Position numbers and translations under genes: made by a program. A stretch of 64,000 nt of DNA from Amycolatopsis roodepoortensis (GTDB taxonomy: Bacteria > Actinomycetota > Actinomycetes > Mycobacteriales > Pseudonocardiaceae). The notes beneath the pieces are model-generated. The model saw nothing but the letters and a program-made list of their open reading frames with translations, was not told where the DNA came from and did not search any database. Positions within the stretch are counted from its first letter, which is position 1, and the number at the start of each line of letters is the position of its first letter. This document shows positions 40,283 to 47,948 of the stretch, in pieces. The stretch is from assembly GCF_014873915.1 (NCBI RefSeq), contig NZ_JADBEJ010000006.1, forward strand, positions 1 through 64,000, written 5' to 3'.

Positions 40283-40343
40283 GCCCACTGTCCTCAGTCT
40301 CTTTGGCCGGAGCGCGGGGACGGCGGGCAATTCCTTCGAACAC
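40283..40343. repeat. 60-bp direct repeat, copy 2
   Basis: This copy matches copy 1 apart from about eight differences. The central TCAGTCTCTTTGGCCGGAG is identical, and the stem is kept with a wobble and one mismatch. It ends 16 bp before the start of the small membrane protein gene at 40360. Confidence 0.75.
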
Positions 40344-40359
40344 ATAACTGGAGATCGAG

Positions 40360-40569
40360 ATGTTCCATCTGTCACCGCCCATGCCCATGGGCGGTCCTGA
40401 GAGATCGTTCCCGCGTGCCACTTCCGCCGGGCCGGTCATCGTCATCCTGCTGATCGTGAGCCAGTGGCAGCCGGATCAGGCCGCGTCGTTGCTCGGCGTG
40501 CTCGCGATGATCACGGTGCTGTCGCTCGTGGTCGGCCGGGCTGCACATCCACGCCCCCGTCTGGCCTGA
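40360..40569 (+). CDS. small membrane protein, 69 residues
   Basis: It has GGAGATCGAG before the ATG. The protein has two hydrophobic parts (GPVIVILLIVSQW, LLGVLAMITVLSLVVG) and a short basic tail. No family recognised. One base separates its stop from the GTG of the sigma gene at 40571, so they are coupled. It could be a membrane-bound partner of that sigma factor. Confidence 0.55.
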   Translation: MFHLSPPMPMGGPERSFPRATSAGPVIVILLIVSQWQPDQAASLLGVLAMITVLSLVVGRAAHPRPRLA

Positions 40570-40570
40570 C

Positions 40571-41632
40571 GTGGATCACGCGGCCGCCACGGACCCGGTC
40601 CTGCCCTCTGCGGAGGAGCGGGCCCGGGCGGTCGCCGTGCCCGAAACCTCGTCCGACCGGCACGCCGCGGACCTGGCGGCCGCCCGTGACGGAGACCGGG
40701 AGGCGATGGACCGGCTGATCGGAGACCTGACGCCGCTGGTGTGGCATATCGCCCGCAGCAACGGGTGCACCCCGCATGAGGCCGAGGACGTCGTGCAGAA
40801 CACGTGGCTCGCGCTGTTCCGCCAGCTCGACCAGGTCCGGGACGCCCGGGCACTGCCGGCGTGGCTGGTCACCACCGCCCGCCGCGACGCCTACCGCGCC
40901 GCTCGCCTCGATGCACGCGTGGTGTCGCTGTCGGACGAGCTGGCCGACAACATGGAGAGCACCCAGCCCGCCCCTGAAGAAGAGGCGCTGCGCAGCGACC
41001 ACGACCAGCGGCTGTGGCGCGCTTTCGCCAAGCTGTCCCATCGGAACCAGGACCTGTTGCGGCGCCTGGTCATCAACAAGGAACCGCACCAGGACGTGGC
41101 GCGGGCACTGGGCTTGTCCATCGGCTCGGTCGGCCCACTCCGTGTGCGGGCCTTGAACAAGCTGCGGGAACTGGTCAAGGAACAGGACATCGCGCACCCG
41201 CTCGACGCCGCCCTGGTGGACCGGCTGCGCGCGGCCGAGTTCACCGGCCGCGAGTTCGACCTGTTCGCCGAACAGGTCATCGACCACACCCGCCCGATCG
41301 TCAGTGCCTGGATCCACTCCGGCCGCATGATCCAGGAAGCCACCCGCGCCGGCCGCCGCATGCTCCGCATGCCCGAAGACCTCACCCCGGCCGACGTCGA
41401 ACACCTCGTCCACACCACGGTCACCTCCGCCTGGACCGACTTCGTCACCACGCTCAAGCACGGCAGCTGGGCACCGGACACCTCGCTCAACGACCACTAC
41501 CTCGACCTGTGCGTCCGCGCGTTCCCGCCGATCTACCACGCCTTCCGGAAGAAGCAGTTCCAGCGCCACTCGGCCCGCAAGGCAGTTCGCGAGGCCACAT
41601 CGCCGACGAAGAACATCTTCACGATGAGGTGA
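40571..41632 (+). CDS. sigma-70 factor with extra C-terminal domain
   Basis: This 353-residue protein has residues about 35-110 as region 2 (HIARSNGCTPHEAEDVVQN, LPAWLVTTARRDAYRAARL) and 145-205 as region 4 (KLSHRNQDLLRRLVINKEP, LGLSIGSVGPLRVRALNKL). The remaining 150 residues form another helical domain (GREFDLFAEQVIDHTRPIV, VEHLVHTTVTSAWTDFVTT, LDLCVRAFPPIYHAFRK). I know this from other actinomycete proteins but cannot assign it a role. Such tails on ECF factors often act as built-in controls. Confidence 0.75.
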   Translation: MDHAAATDPVLPSAEERARAVAVPETSSDRHAADLAAARDGDREAMDRLIGDLTPLVWHIARSNGCTPHEAEDVVQNTWLALFRQLDQVRDARALPAWLVTTARRDAYRAARLDARVVSLSDELADNMESTQPAPEEEALRSDHDQRLWRAFAKLSHRNQDLLRRLVINKEPHQDVARALGLSIGSVGPLRVRALNKLRELVKEQDIAHPLDAALVDRLRAAEFTGREFDLFAEQVIDHTRPIVSAWIHSGRMIQEATRAGRRMLRMPEDLTPADVEHLVHTTVTSAWTDFVTTLKHGSWAPDTSLNDHYLDLCVRAFPPIYHAFRKKQFQRHSARKAVREATSPTKNIFTMR

Positions 41633-41692
41633 CTCCGAAGTGATACGCCCGCAACCTCTCCGAATCTGAGCCGCATGCGAGAAACCCACTCG

Positions 41693-41932
41693 TCAGGCAA
41701 CTGAGGTGCTCCAGCGCCACGCGTCCCGCATGACGGCGATCAGGGCCTCGTCGTCGGCGACGGTGGGCGCGGCCTCGCCGACCGGGAGCCAGAGCTCGTC
41801 GACGACGTGCCCGCGCTCCCGGCGGGCGACCGCGATGCCGGGATAGACCACGGTCTCCGCCGGGCCGTGCAGGCCGTCGATGACCACGGTCCGGGGTTCC
41901 CAGCGCAGCTGCACCTGCCGCTCGTTCCGCAT
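41693..41932 (-). CDS. small hypothetical protein, 79 residues
   Basis: It starts with GGAAGGGG before the ATG. The sequence is beta-rich (QVQLRWEPRTVVIDGLHGP, VYPGIAVARRERGHVVDEL) and ends with VGEAAPTVADDEALIAVM. That end is shared with the protein at 39776-39970. No family recognised. Confidence 0.55.
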   Translation of the reverse strand: MRNERQVQLRWEPRTVVIDGLHGPAETVVYPGIAVARRERGHVVDELWLPVGEAAPTVADDEALIAVMRDAWRWSTSVA

Positions 41933-42140
41933 GCTGCCGCCCCTTCCTGTCCGGTCTCGTCCCGCTATGTCGTCTGCCGGGCAGCGCGTGTAACAGACCG
42001 TGGCCACGCGCAGGCTGCGAAAACCGTGGTCCCTTAAATGTGGGGCAGCGGAATCCGGCGAGACTGCGCCATTCGGGTTACCGTGAGTCGCGGGCCGGGA
42101 GCGCCATCCGGAGGTACCCGGCCGGTCGTGGGAGGCCGTC

Positions 42141-43157
42141 ATGGCACAGGAGAACGCAGGCGGTGCGCGGTCGCGGGTGCCGGCGTTCATCGAGCCGATG
42201 CTCGCGACCCAGGCGCAGAAGCAGCTTCCGGACGATCCGCAGTACGCCTACGAATGGAAGTGGGACGGCTACCGGGCGGTGATGCGGGTCGCCGCCGACG
42301 GGACGACGAGGCTGAGCAGCCGCAACGACAAGGACTTCACCAGCAGGTTCCCGATCCTCGCCGACGCCTTGGGCGACTCGCTCGAAGGTCGCCAGGCGGT
42401 GCTCGACGGCGAGATCGTCGCGCTGGACGCCCGCGGCCGCCCGGACTTCGGGCTGCTGCAGAACTACGCCGACGGCGGCGAGGTCCCGGTGGCGTACTTC
42501 GTCTTCGACGTCCTACAGCTCGGCGACGACCGGCTGCTGGACGAACCGTACGAGCGGCGGCGGAAGGTGCTGGAGGGGATCGAGCCGCCGGACAAGAACC
42601 TCATCGCGATCACCCCGTCCTACAGCCACGCCGATCTCTCGGCGACCGGCATGTCCCCGGCCGACTTGCTCGACGTCGCGCGCGAGCGTGGCCTCGAAGG
42701 TCTGCTGGTGAAGGCGATCCGGTCGAAGTACCACCCGGGACGCCGCTCGCCGGAGTGGATCAAGCACCCGCTGATCCAGACCATCGAGGTCGTGGTGTGC
42801 GGGTGGCGTCCGGGGCAAGGCCGTCGCGACGGGATGATCGGCGCGCTGCTGCTCGGCGCCCACGACCCCGACTCCGGCGACCTGGTCTACATCGGCGACG
42901 TCGGCACCGGCTTCACCCACCAGGCCCTCGTCGACGCCCAGGCGAAACTCGCCCCCCTGTCCCGGAAAACGAGCCCGTTCGCCGATGAGGTGCCCCGGGA
43001 CCGCGCCAAGGGCGCGAAATGGGTGACGCCGAAACTCGTCGGCGAGGTCGTCTACCGCCAGTTCACCCCACGCGAACACCGCCTCCGCCACACCGCCTGG
43101 CGAGGATGGCGACCGGACAAGAATGTGGCCGACGTCCAGATTCCCGGGAACGACTAA
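42141..43157 (+). CDS. ATP-dependent DNA ligase (LigC/LigD ligase-domain type)
   Basis: This 338-residue protein has the adenylated Lys in YEWKWDGYRA (K40), motif III AYFVFDVLQL, motif IV GLEGLLVKAI and motif V EWIKHPLIQTIEVVV. A C-terminal OB domain ends in HTAWRGWRPDKNVADVQ, as in LigC and the ligase part of LigD. It seals nicks in duplex DNA using ATP. There is no polymerase, nuclease or Ku gene beside it. The ribosome site GGGAGG precedes the ATG. Confidence 0.9.
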   Translation: MAQENAGGARSRVPAFIEPMLATQAQKQLPDDPQYAYEWKWDGYRAVMRVAADGTTRLSSRNDKDFTSRFPILADALGDSLEGRQAVLDGEIVALDARGRPDFGLLQNYADGGEVPVAYFVFDVLQLGDDRLLDEPYERRRKVLEGIEPPDKNLIAITPSYSHADLSATGMSPADLLDVARERGLEGLLVKAIRSKYHPGRRSPEWIKHPLIQTIEVVVCGWRPGQGRRDGMIGALLLGAHDPDSGDLVYIGDVGTGFTHQALVDAQAKLAPLSRKTSPFADEVPRDRAKGAKWVTPKLVGEVVYRQFTPREHRLRHTAWRGWRPDKNVADVQIPGND

Positions 43158-43588
43158 GCATCCGTCGTGAACGAAGCGCCGCCCGCCAACGCCGGACGCG
43201 CACAGCTTGAAGATGGGCCCTCTGGGCCTGTTGCGCCCCGAGGCGGGGTCGCGACAAATTGGCGGGCCTCCCGCGCTCACAGGAGGCCCGCAGTGGTCTG
43301 GTGCCCATTCCGGTTAAGAGAGGCCCAATCCGTCGTCCAGTGTTGCTCGCGGGAAGGTCTCTAAGCAGGGCACAGTGGTCCGTTTCCGGCGAACAAAGCG
43401 GCTGATCTTGACCAAACAACGTCGACGTGAAGTCAAATCATCCCGCTCTGGTGCTTGAGGCGGTTCTGCTGGACGATGAGCGGTGACGCACGTCGACGAG
43501 GTCGCCCGAGGAGCGCTCACTCCCCGGCCGGCGATGGCTCGTCGATGACGCTCACCGTCCCATTCCGGTTCAGAGAAAGGCTTTTGCG
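43158..43588. other. intergenic with terminator and repeated CCCATTCCGGTT
   Basis: CGGGCCTCC at 43263-43271 pairs with GGAGGCCCG at 43282-43290, a likely terminator for the ligase gene. CCCATTCCGGTT followed by (A/C)AGAGA occurs near 43305 and again near 43558 just before the next gene. No gene recognised. Confidence 0.45.
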
Positions 43589-43840
43589 ATGACCCCGCTT
43601 CCCCGCGGGCGCCCGAGAGCGCCCCGTTTCGGTGACCCCAGAATGTCCTGGCCTGCGGCCTCCGCGTCGACCCATAAGTTCAAGCTGATCAGTTTCGGCT
43701 TGATCGCGTGCTTCGTGGAGCTCCTCCTGGTTCAGGGGCAGCCCATCGTGATCGCTGTGTGTGCAGCCGTGGCGATCGCGACGTGCTCGGGGGCCGGCCG
43801 TGGCCTGACCCATCGCCAGTACGGCCACCTGCTGGCCTGA
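43589..43840 (+). CDS. small membrane protein, 83 residues
   Basis: It has AGAAAGG before the ATG. The N-terminal 30 residues are basic and Pro-rich. Two hydrophobic segments follow (LISFGLIACFVELLLVQG, VIAVCAAVAIATCSG). It resembles in layout, not sequence, the tiny membrane proteins at 40360 and 37724. No family recognised. Confidence 0.5.
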   Translation: MTPLPRGRPRAPRFGDPRMSWPAASASTHKFKLISFGLIACFVELLLVQGQPIVIAVCAAVAIATCSGAGRGLTHRQYGHLLA

Positions 43841-43893
43841 GGCGAGTCCGGTGTGCCGCGAGTTCTACGTGGCACACCGGATCGCGGGCACCT

Positions 43894-44916
43894 ATGCCTC
43901 GCAACGAAAAGCCCATCGACATGTCCCGCGGCCCGGTCGCGAAGTTTGCTGCAGACCTTCGCGACCTGCGCCGTGACGCTGGCAAGCCCACTTACCGGGA
44001 GATGGCCGCGCGAGTTCACTACTCGATGGCGGTTTTGTCTCAGGCCGCCGCAGGTGCCATCGTTCCTCGATGGCCCGTGGTCGAGGCCTTCGTCACCGCC
44101 TGCGGCGGCGATCCGGAGCTGTGGAGACGGCACTGGGAGAACATGTGCCGCGACCAGGCGGCCTATGACGCCACAGTTCACCCAGTGTCCGAAGAACCAA
44201 CCCTGTTCACCGCGATGCGCGACGCCGAAGCCCGACAGGACGAGCACGGACCACAGCACGCCCGTTCCGTCGTGACGGTTTTCCTCCTGGACGACCACGA
44301 ACTTCTCCGCGACGGCCTGCGAATGCGCCTGGAACGCGAGCCGGACATCACCGTGATCGGAGAGGCCACCACCGTTGCCGAAGCGTTCGTCCGGATCCCG
44401 GCGCTGAAACCGGACGTGGCGATCCTCGACATCCGGCTTCCAGACGGAAGCGGTGTCGACGTCTGTCGCGAAATCCGAGCAGGCATGCATCCGCCGCCAG
44501 CATGCTTGATGTTCACGTCCTACTCCGACGACAACGCGCTGTTCGAATCGATCATGGCCGGGGCCTCCGGATACATGACCAAGCAGGCCAGCGGCGGCGC
44601 GCTCGTGAAGGCCGTGCGAACGATCGCGTGCGGTGGGTCACTGCTCGACTCGACCCTGACAGCGAGTCTTATGGGTCGGCTGCGCGGCGAGGTAGACACC
44701 GCGGATCCGCTGTATGCCCAGCTCAGTCCACAAGAGCGTCGGGTCTTGGAGCTCATCTCGGAGGGCCTGACCAACCGGCAGATCGCCGAAAGGCTTTACC
44801 TCGCGGAAAGGACCGTGAAGAACTACGTCTCGTCGCTGCTGAACAAGCTCGGCCTCCAGCGGCGTTCAGCAGCAGCGGCATACGGAGCCGAGCGCCGCTT
44901 GAGGCAGAGAGGATAA
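43894..44916 (+). CDS. HTH_31 plus response-regulator fusion (LuxR/NarL type)
   Basis: In this 340-residue protein, residues about 15-90 are an XRE-type HTH of the HTH_31 kind (KFAADLRDLRRDAGKPTYR, MAVLSQAAAGAIVPRWPVV). Residues 128-245 are a receiver domain with acidic pair D133/D134, phosphoryl Asp D179 in AILDIRLPDG, Thr/Ser near 208 and Lys K230. Residues 277-325 are a LuxR HTH (LSPQERRVLELISEGLTNR, IAERLYLAERTVKNYVSSL). Two DNA-binding ends around one receiver is an unusual design. No histidine kinase gene is near. Confidence 0.85.
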   Translation: MPRNEKPIDMSRGPVAKFAADLRDLRRDAGKPTYREMAARVHYSMAVLSQAAAGAIVPRWPVVEAFVTACGGDPELWRRHWENMCRDQAAYDATVHPVSEEPTLFTAMRDAEARQDEHGPQHARSVVTVFLLDDHELLRDGLRMRLEREPDITVIGEATTVAEAFVRIPALKPDVAILDIRLPDGSGVDVCREIRAGMHPPPACLMFTSYSDDNALFESIMAGASGYMTKQASGGALVKAVRTIACGGSLLDSTLTASLMGRLRGEVDTADPLYAQLSPQERRVLELISEGLTNRQIAERLYLAERTVKNYVSSLLNKLGLQRRSAAAAYGAERRLRQRG

Positions 44917-44971
44917 CGACGGAGGGAGCGTCCACCTTCGACCGGAGTCGTGCGCTCATGGGCTGGAGCGC

Positions 44972-45172
44972 TAGTGGCCCTGGTTCTTCGGCGGATACGC
45001 CGTGTTCGTCGCCGTGCTGATCAGCTATGCCACCCATGTCGCGCTGTCCCGGCCCGACAAACAGCACCGCGCGGACGCCTTCCGCGTGCTCAAGCTGATC
45101 TGGGGCACCGCCACCAGCGCCGGCGGCATCGCCGCGATCGCGATCCGCCTCCACGACTTCGGACTCCTCTAA
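44972..45172 (+). pseudogene. small membrane protein with lost or altered start
   Basis: The frame reads WPWFFGGYAVFVAVL, then LKLIWGTATSAGGIAAIAI and LHDFGLL. It aligns with the 68-residue protein at 46891-47097 (GGYAVFVA, FRLIWGVNLLGG, LHQAGLL). The codon where the paralogue has its ATG is TAG here (44972-44974). A shorter product could start at GTG 45002. A GGAG lies just upstream of the altered codon. It is either a recent start loss or a shortened gene. Confidence 0.5.
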
Positions 45173-45398
45173 CACGTTGAAACCGGCTCGAGCGGGTCGG
45201 CCAGCCAGGGATGTCGGTTCACGATGAACCAGCTACGCTGATCGCGGCCGGTACGCAGGCCTATCTCCGAGCGCCGATCCCGCCCACGCCGGCGGCGCGT
45301 CGAGGACAAGGTTCACAGAATCGCGTACAACAACTCGTCGGTTCGATCCATGTACCCCGGCGAGGCTGCGTGGGAACCTCGCGGTGAGGACATCGGAC

Positions 45399-45959
45399 AT
45401 GACCCAGGACCGCAAGTTCAAAGAGATCATTCACGCCCGTCAGCACGCGTTCGACGTGACCTACCGGCAGGCCCGCCGCGACGTCGAAAAGGAACTGGCG
45501 ATCACCACCAAGTATCCCCATCTCACCCCGATCTGGGACAAGGGCCTGGTCGAAACACATTGGCCGATTCCGACGGTCGGCCAGCACCGCGCGGCCCTCG
45601 GCGCGATCGAGCTGGCGCTGCGCGACACCGGGATCCTCGAAGGCGCCCAGCAGCGCGACCGGTGGCGCACGATCGACGGCCACATCGACCTCGACTGGGT
45701 CGGCGGCCCGTACGCGTGGGAAGTCGTGCGCGAGCTGTTGTACTTCGCGCAGAACCCGGACACCGGCACCATCGAGCCGGGCGAGCTCCTGCCCGGGATC
45801 AACGCGCTTGGCGAGCTCAACGCCGTGTGGCTCGACGGTGTCCGAGTCCGGTTCCGGCCGTTCCGGCCGGCCGGGCTCACGCCCGGTCGGATCGCGATGT
45901 GGCGTCACCCCGACGAGGACGATCAGTTCGAGGAAGCTGACGACGAGCAGTTCGCTTAA
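45399..45959 (+). CDS. hypothetical protein, 186 residues
   Basis: It begins MTQDRKFKEIIHARQHAFD, then GLVETHWPIPTVGQHRAAL. The later half is mixed (WRTIDGHIDLDWVGGPYAW, WLDGVRVRFRPFRPAGLTP), with an acidic tail. The ATG at 45399 has GAGG 11 bp upstream. No family recognised. It converges on the TIR gene across a shared terminator. Confidence 0.5.
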   Translation: MTQDRKFKEIIHARQHAFDVTYRQARRDVEKELAITTKYPHLTPIWDKGLVETHWPIPTVGQHRAALGAIELALRDTGILEGAQQRDRWRTIDGHIDLDWVGGPYAWEVVRELLYFAQNPDTGTIEPGELLPGINALGELNAVWLDGVRVRFRPFRPAGLTPGRIAMWRHPDEDDQFEEADDEQFA

Positions 45960-45964
45960 CTCGC

Positions 45965-46003
45965 CCTTCGGCCTGCCGACGGTGGCCGTCGGCAGGCCGA
46001 AGG
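45965..46003. terminator. bidirectional terminator, 18-bp perfect stem
   Basis: CCTTCGGCCTGCCGACGG at 45965-45982 pairs exactly with 45986-46003 around TGG, between the converging genes at 45399-45959 and 46081-46791. Confidence 0.8.
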
Positions 46004-46080
46004 CGGTACCGCCCGAGATCGTCACCGCGCTGGGCGATGGTCTCGGCTCAACTGACTTTGATCTCTAGCAGCTGGTCGCT

Positions 46081-46791
46081 CTACGCGGCAGGGAGCGCGG
46101 CCGCGGCGGCGGCGATCTTTGCTGCGACGATGTCCAGTGTCGATTCCTTGGTACTCAGACCAGCGTGTGAAGCCAGCAACGGGCTGACGTTGTTGAGGTC
46201 TTCGAAGCTCACCCCGTGCAGAACAGGGATGACGCGACGGGTCGAAAGCAGTGCCGCGAGCTCCTTCTCGGCAACGCCCTGAGACTCGATGCTTTTCAGC
46301 AGCGCGGGCGTGACGAGCACGATCCCGACACGGGAGTTCCGCAGTCCCTTATCGATCTCGCGGATCATCAGCGAGCCGAGCGGGAGGTCTTCTTCGCTAA
46401 ACCACACCGAGGCGCCATTCAACTTCAGCTGACCGTACAGCTCCTTCGCGCTGCCTTCTCGGTCATCCCAGGCATGGCAGAGGAAAAGGTCGCGGCGGTC
46501 CGGGTAGGCCTGGGCTACCTCGCCGGCCTTCCGGGTGAAGGGCTCGACGGTGCGCCATTCGGTAGGGGTGTACGACACCGTCCTGCCGGACCTGGTGCGG
46601 CGGGAACCACCACCGCCTGACGAGCTGCCGTAGCCCCCGCTGTTGTACGACGACCCGCCACGGTACGAGGTTCGCGGCGAGGCGTAGGAAGGGTAGGAAC
46701 CGTACGACCTTCCTCCTCCACGACATGCCGGGCATCGCGCAGCAGCCGCTGACGTGCGGTGACCATTGACGGGTGCTGTGCATTGCGCCAT
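46081..46791 (-). CDS. TIR-domain protein with N-terminal zinc motif
   Basis: In this 236-residue protein, residues 4-23 hold Cys/His (CTAPVNGHR, then CPAC), a small zinc motif. Residues 25-75 are a Gly/Ser/Tyr-rich low-complexity linker. Residues 100-225 are a TIR domain with DLFLCHAWDD, GASVWFSEEDLPLGSLM (the Glu after WFS fits the NADase catalytic position) and VGIVLVTPALLKS. Bacterial TIR domains commonly degrade NAD in phage defence. Here the partner is unknown. It sits between two related small membrane-protein genes. Confidence 0.85.
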   Translation of the reverse strand: MAQCTAPVNGHRTSAAAARCPACRGGGRSYGSYPSYASPRTSYRGGSSYNSGGYGSSSGGGGSRRTRSGRTVSYTPTEWRTVEPFTRKAGEVAQAYPDRRDLFLCHAWDDREGSAKELYGQLKLNGASVWFSEEDLPLGSLMIREIDKGLRNSRVGIVLVTPALLKSIESQGVAEKELAALLSTRRVIPVLHGVSFEDLNNVSPLLASHAGLSTKESTLDIVAAKIAAAAAALPAA

Positions 46792-46890
46792 AAGTGCATG
46801 GTAGATGCGGCCTCCGACAATACCGGTCGCTTTACCGCCCGACGCTTTCCGTGTCGGCTGGTTGTTCTGCCCTCACGGGGCGCATGCGCG

Positions 46891-47097
46891 TCACAGCAGC
46901 AGGCCCGCCTGGTGGAGTTTGACGACCGCGGTGGCCAGCCCGCCGAGCAGGTTGACACCCCAGATAAGCCGGAACATCTTGTAGGCCATGTCCCGCCGGG
47001 GCTTGGTCGAGTGCCTGCTCAGTGCGACGCGAAGGCAGCAGGCGGCCAGCGTGGCGACGAAGACGGCGTAACCGCCGACGAACACCCAGAGCCACAT
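46891..47097 (-). CDS. small membrane protein, 68 residues
   Basis: It has one span at the N-terminus (MWLWVFVGGYAVFVATLAA), a basic loop (SRHSTKPRRDM), and a second hydrophobic part (FRLIWGVNLLGGLATAVV) ending LHQAGLLL. It is paralogous to the damaged copy at 44972-45172. It lies upstream of the TIR gene on the same strand, about 100 bp away. Confidence 0.65.
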   Translation of the reverse strand: MWLWVFVGGYAVFVATLAACCLRVALSRHSTKPRRDMAYKMFRLIWGVNLLGGLATAVVKLHQAGLLL

Positions 47098-47423
47098 CGC
47101 ACAGTCCTCTCCTTAAAGATCAGGAGAGAACCTTCGGGGCCGCTTCGCTTTATATTCGTGCGAAACGACAAGTGCAAGCAACGCCACGCAATTGCTAACC
47201 CGTGCTAACAGCCAGCCGGAAATGAGGAGCCCCCAGGTCAACGACGACCTACCTGGCGCGCTTGCCGAACCTGCGTGCACACCTCGTCATCGGTGCAGAC
47301 ATCCACGGCTTCGAAGCCGGGCCGGTCGGCGACGTCGAGGTCCTCGGCTGGTTTCGGCTCGCCGCCTACCTCGTCGGGAACAGAGGACCCTGCTCGCGAA
47401 CTCACACTCAGCCAGATCATCGA
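47098..47423. other. intergenic, possible frameshifted remnant
   Basis: On the plus strand, 47253-47390 reads like protein (AHLVIGADIHGFEAGPVGD, EVLGWFRLAAYLVGNR), but it has no start. The sense then continues in another frame to 47481 (LTLSQIIDHGIDFAWAEWS). A GGAG at 47225 could be the old ribosome site. This would be a decayed gene. Confidence 0.35.
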
Positions 47424-47759
47424 TCACGGGATCGATTTCGCCTGGGCAGAGTGGTCCGTGGGGTGGTACTTGCGTTGGTGAGTGCGAACGCTTTGCGCGG
47501 TGCCCTTGTACCAACAGTCCTTCTCTGGGCAGGCCTGCCATGTGCCAGCCTCGACGGCTTGATGGATAGCCGAACGCCCCGGCCCATAGCCGTGAGCATG
47601 AAGAAGCTGAGGTACTGATCCGTTGAACTCGGCGGCGACCAGCGCTGCTTCAGCGATTTTATCGTGCCCTTGGGAGAAGAACGCGCCGATGGCGGTCTCC
47701 TTGCCGCAGCCACACCAGCAGGTGCCCGTAGGGATGAGCCGGGGGAGGCTTCTTGTCAT
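47424..47759 (-). CDS. small zinc-finger-type protein, 111 residues
   Basis: The motif TCWCGCGKETAIGAFFSQG, then HDKIAEAALVAAEFNGSVP and LLHAHGYGPG, is a small domain I have seen in actinobacterial and proteobacterial proteins of unknown role. A second pair, CPEKDCWYKG with a later His pair (HQRKYHP), makes a C2H2-like finger at the end. The ATG at 47759 is preferred over a TTG seven codons earlier. Confidence 0.55.
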   Translation of the reverse strand: MTRSLPRLIPTGTCWCGCGKETAIGAFFSQGHDKIAEAALVAAEFNGSVPQLLHAHGYGPGRSAIHQAVEAGTWQACPEKDCWYKGTAQSVRTHQRKYHPTDHSAQAKSIP

Positions 47760-47832
47760 CTGCTCATGGTAGGTCTTCAAGAACTCGTTTCAAGTAACTC
47801 TTCCAAAACAGGGTTTCTAGGAACAAGCTCTG

Positions 47833-47863
47833 CTTGTCAGATAATGACGTATTATCTGACAAG
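47833..47863. repeat. 13-5-13 inverted repeat, recombinase site candidate
   Basis: CTTGTCAGATAAT at 47833-47845 is the exact complement of ATTATCTGACAAG at 47851-47863, with a 5-bp spacer. TTATCTGACAAGTAG recurs at 47919-47933 as a third arm. It is AT-rich in a GC-rich region. Tyrosine recombinases bind two 11-13 bp arms around a short crossover region. Confidence 0.65.
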
Positions 47864-47948
47864 TAGCCGAATGGCTCCTGCGGGAACGTCTCCGCGGGCG
47901 GTACCCCTTTCGCGGGTGTTATCTGACAAGTAGGGGAGTGAGGGCTCG

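Noticed and set aside
40090..40347. 85-codon plus-strand frame between the two 60-bp repeats
   Set aside because: Mostly made of the repeated element, no ribosome site, unlike any protein pattern.
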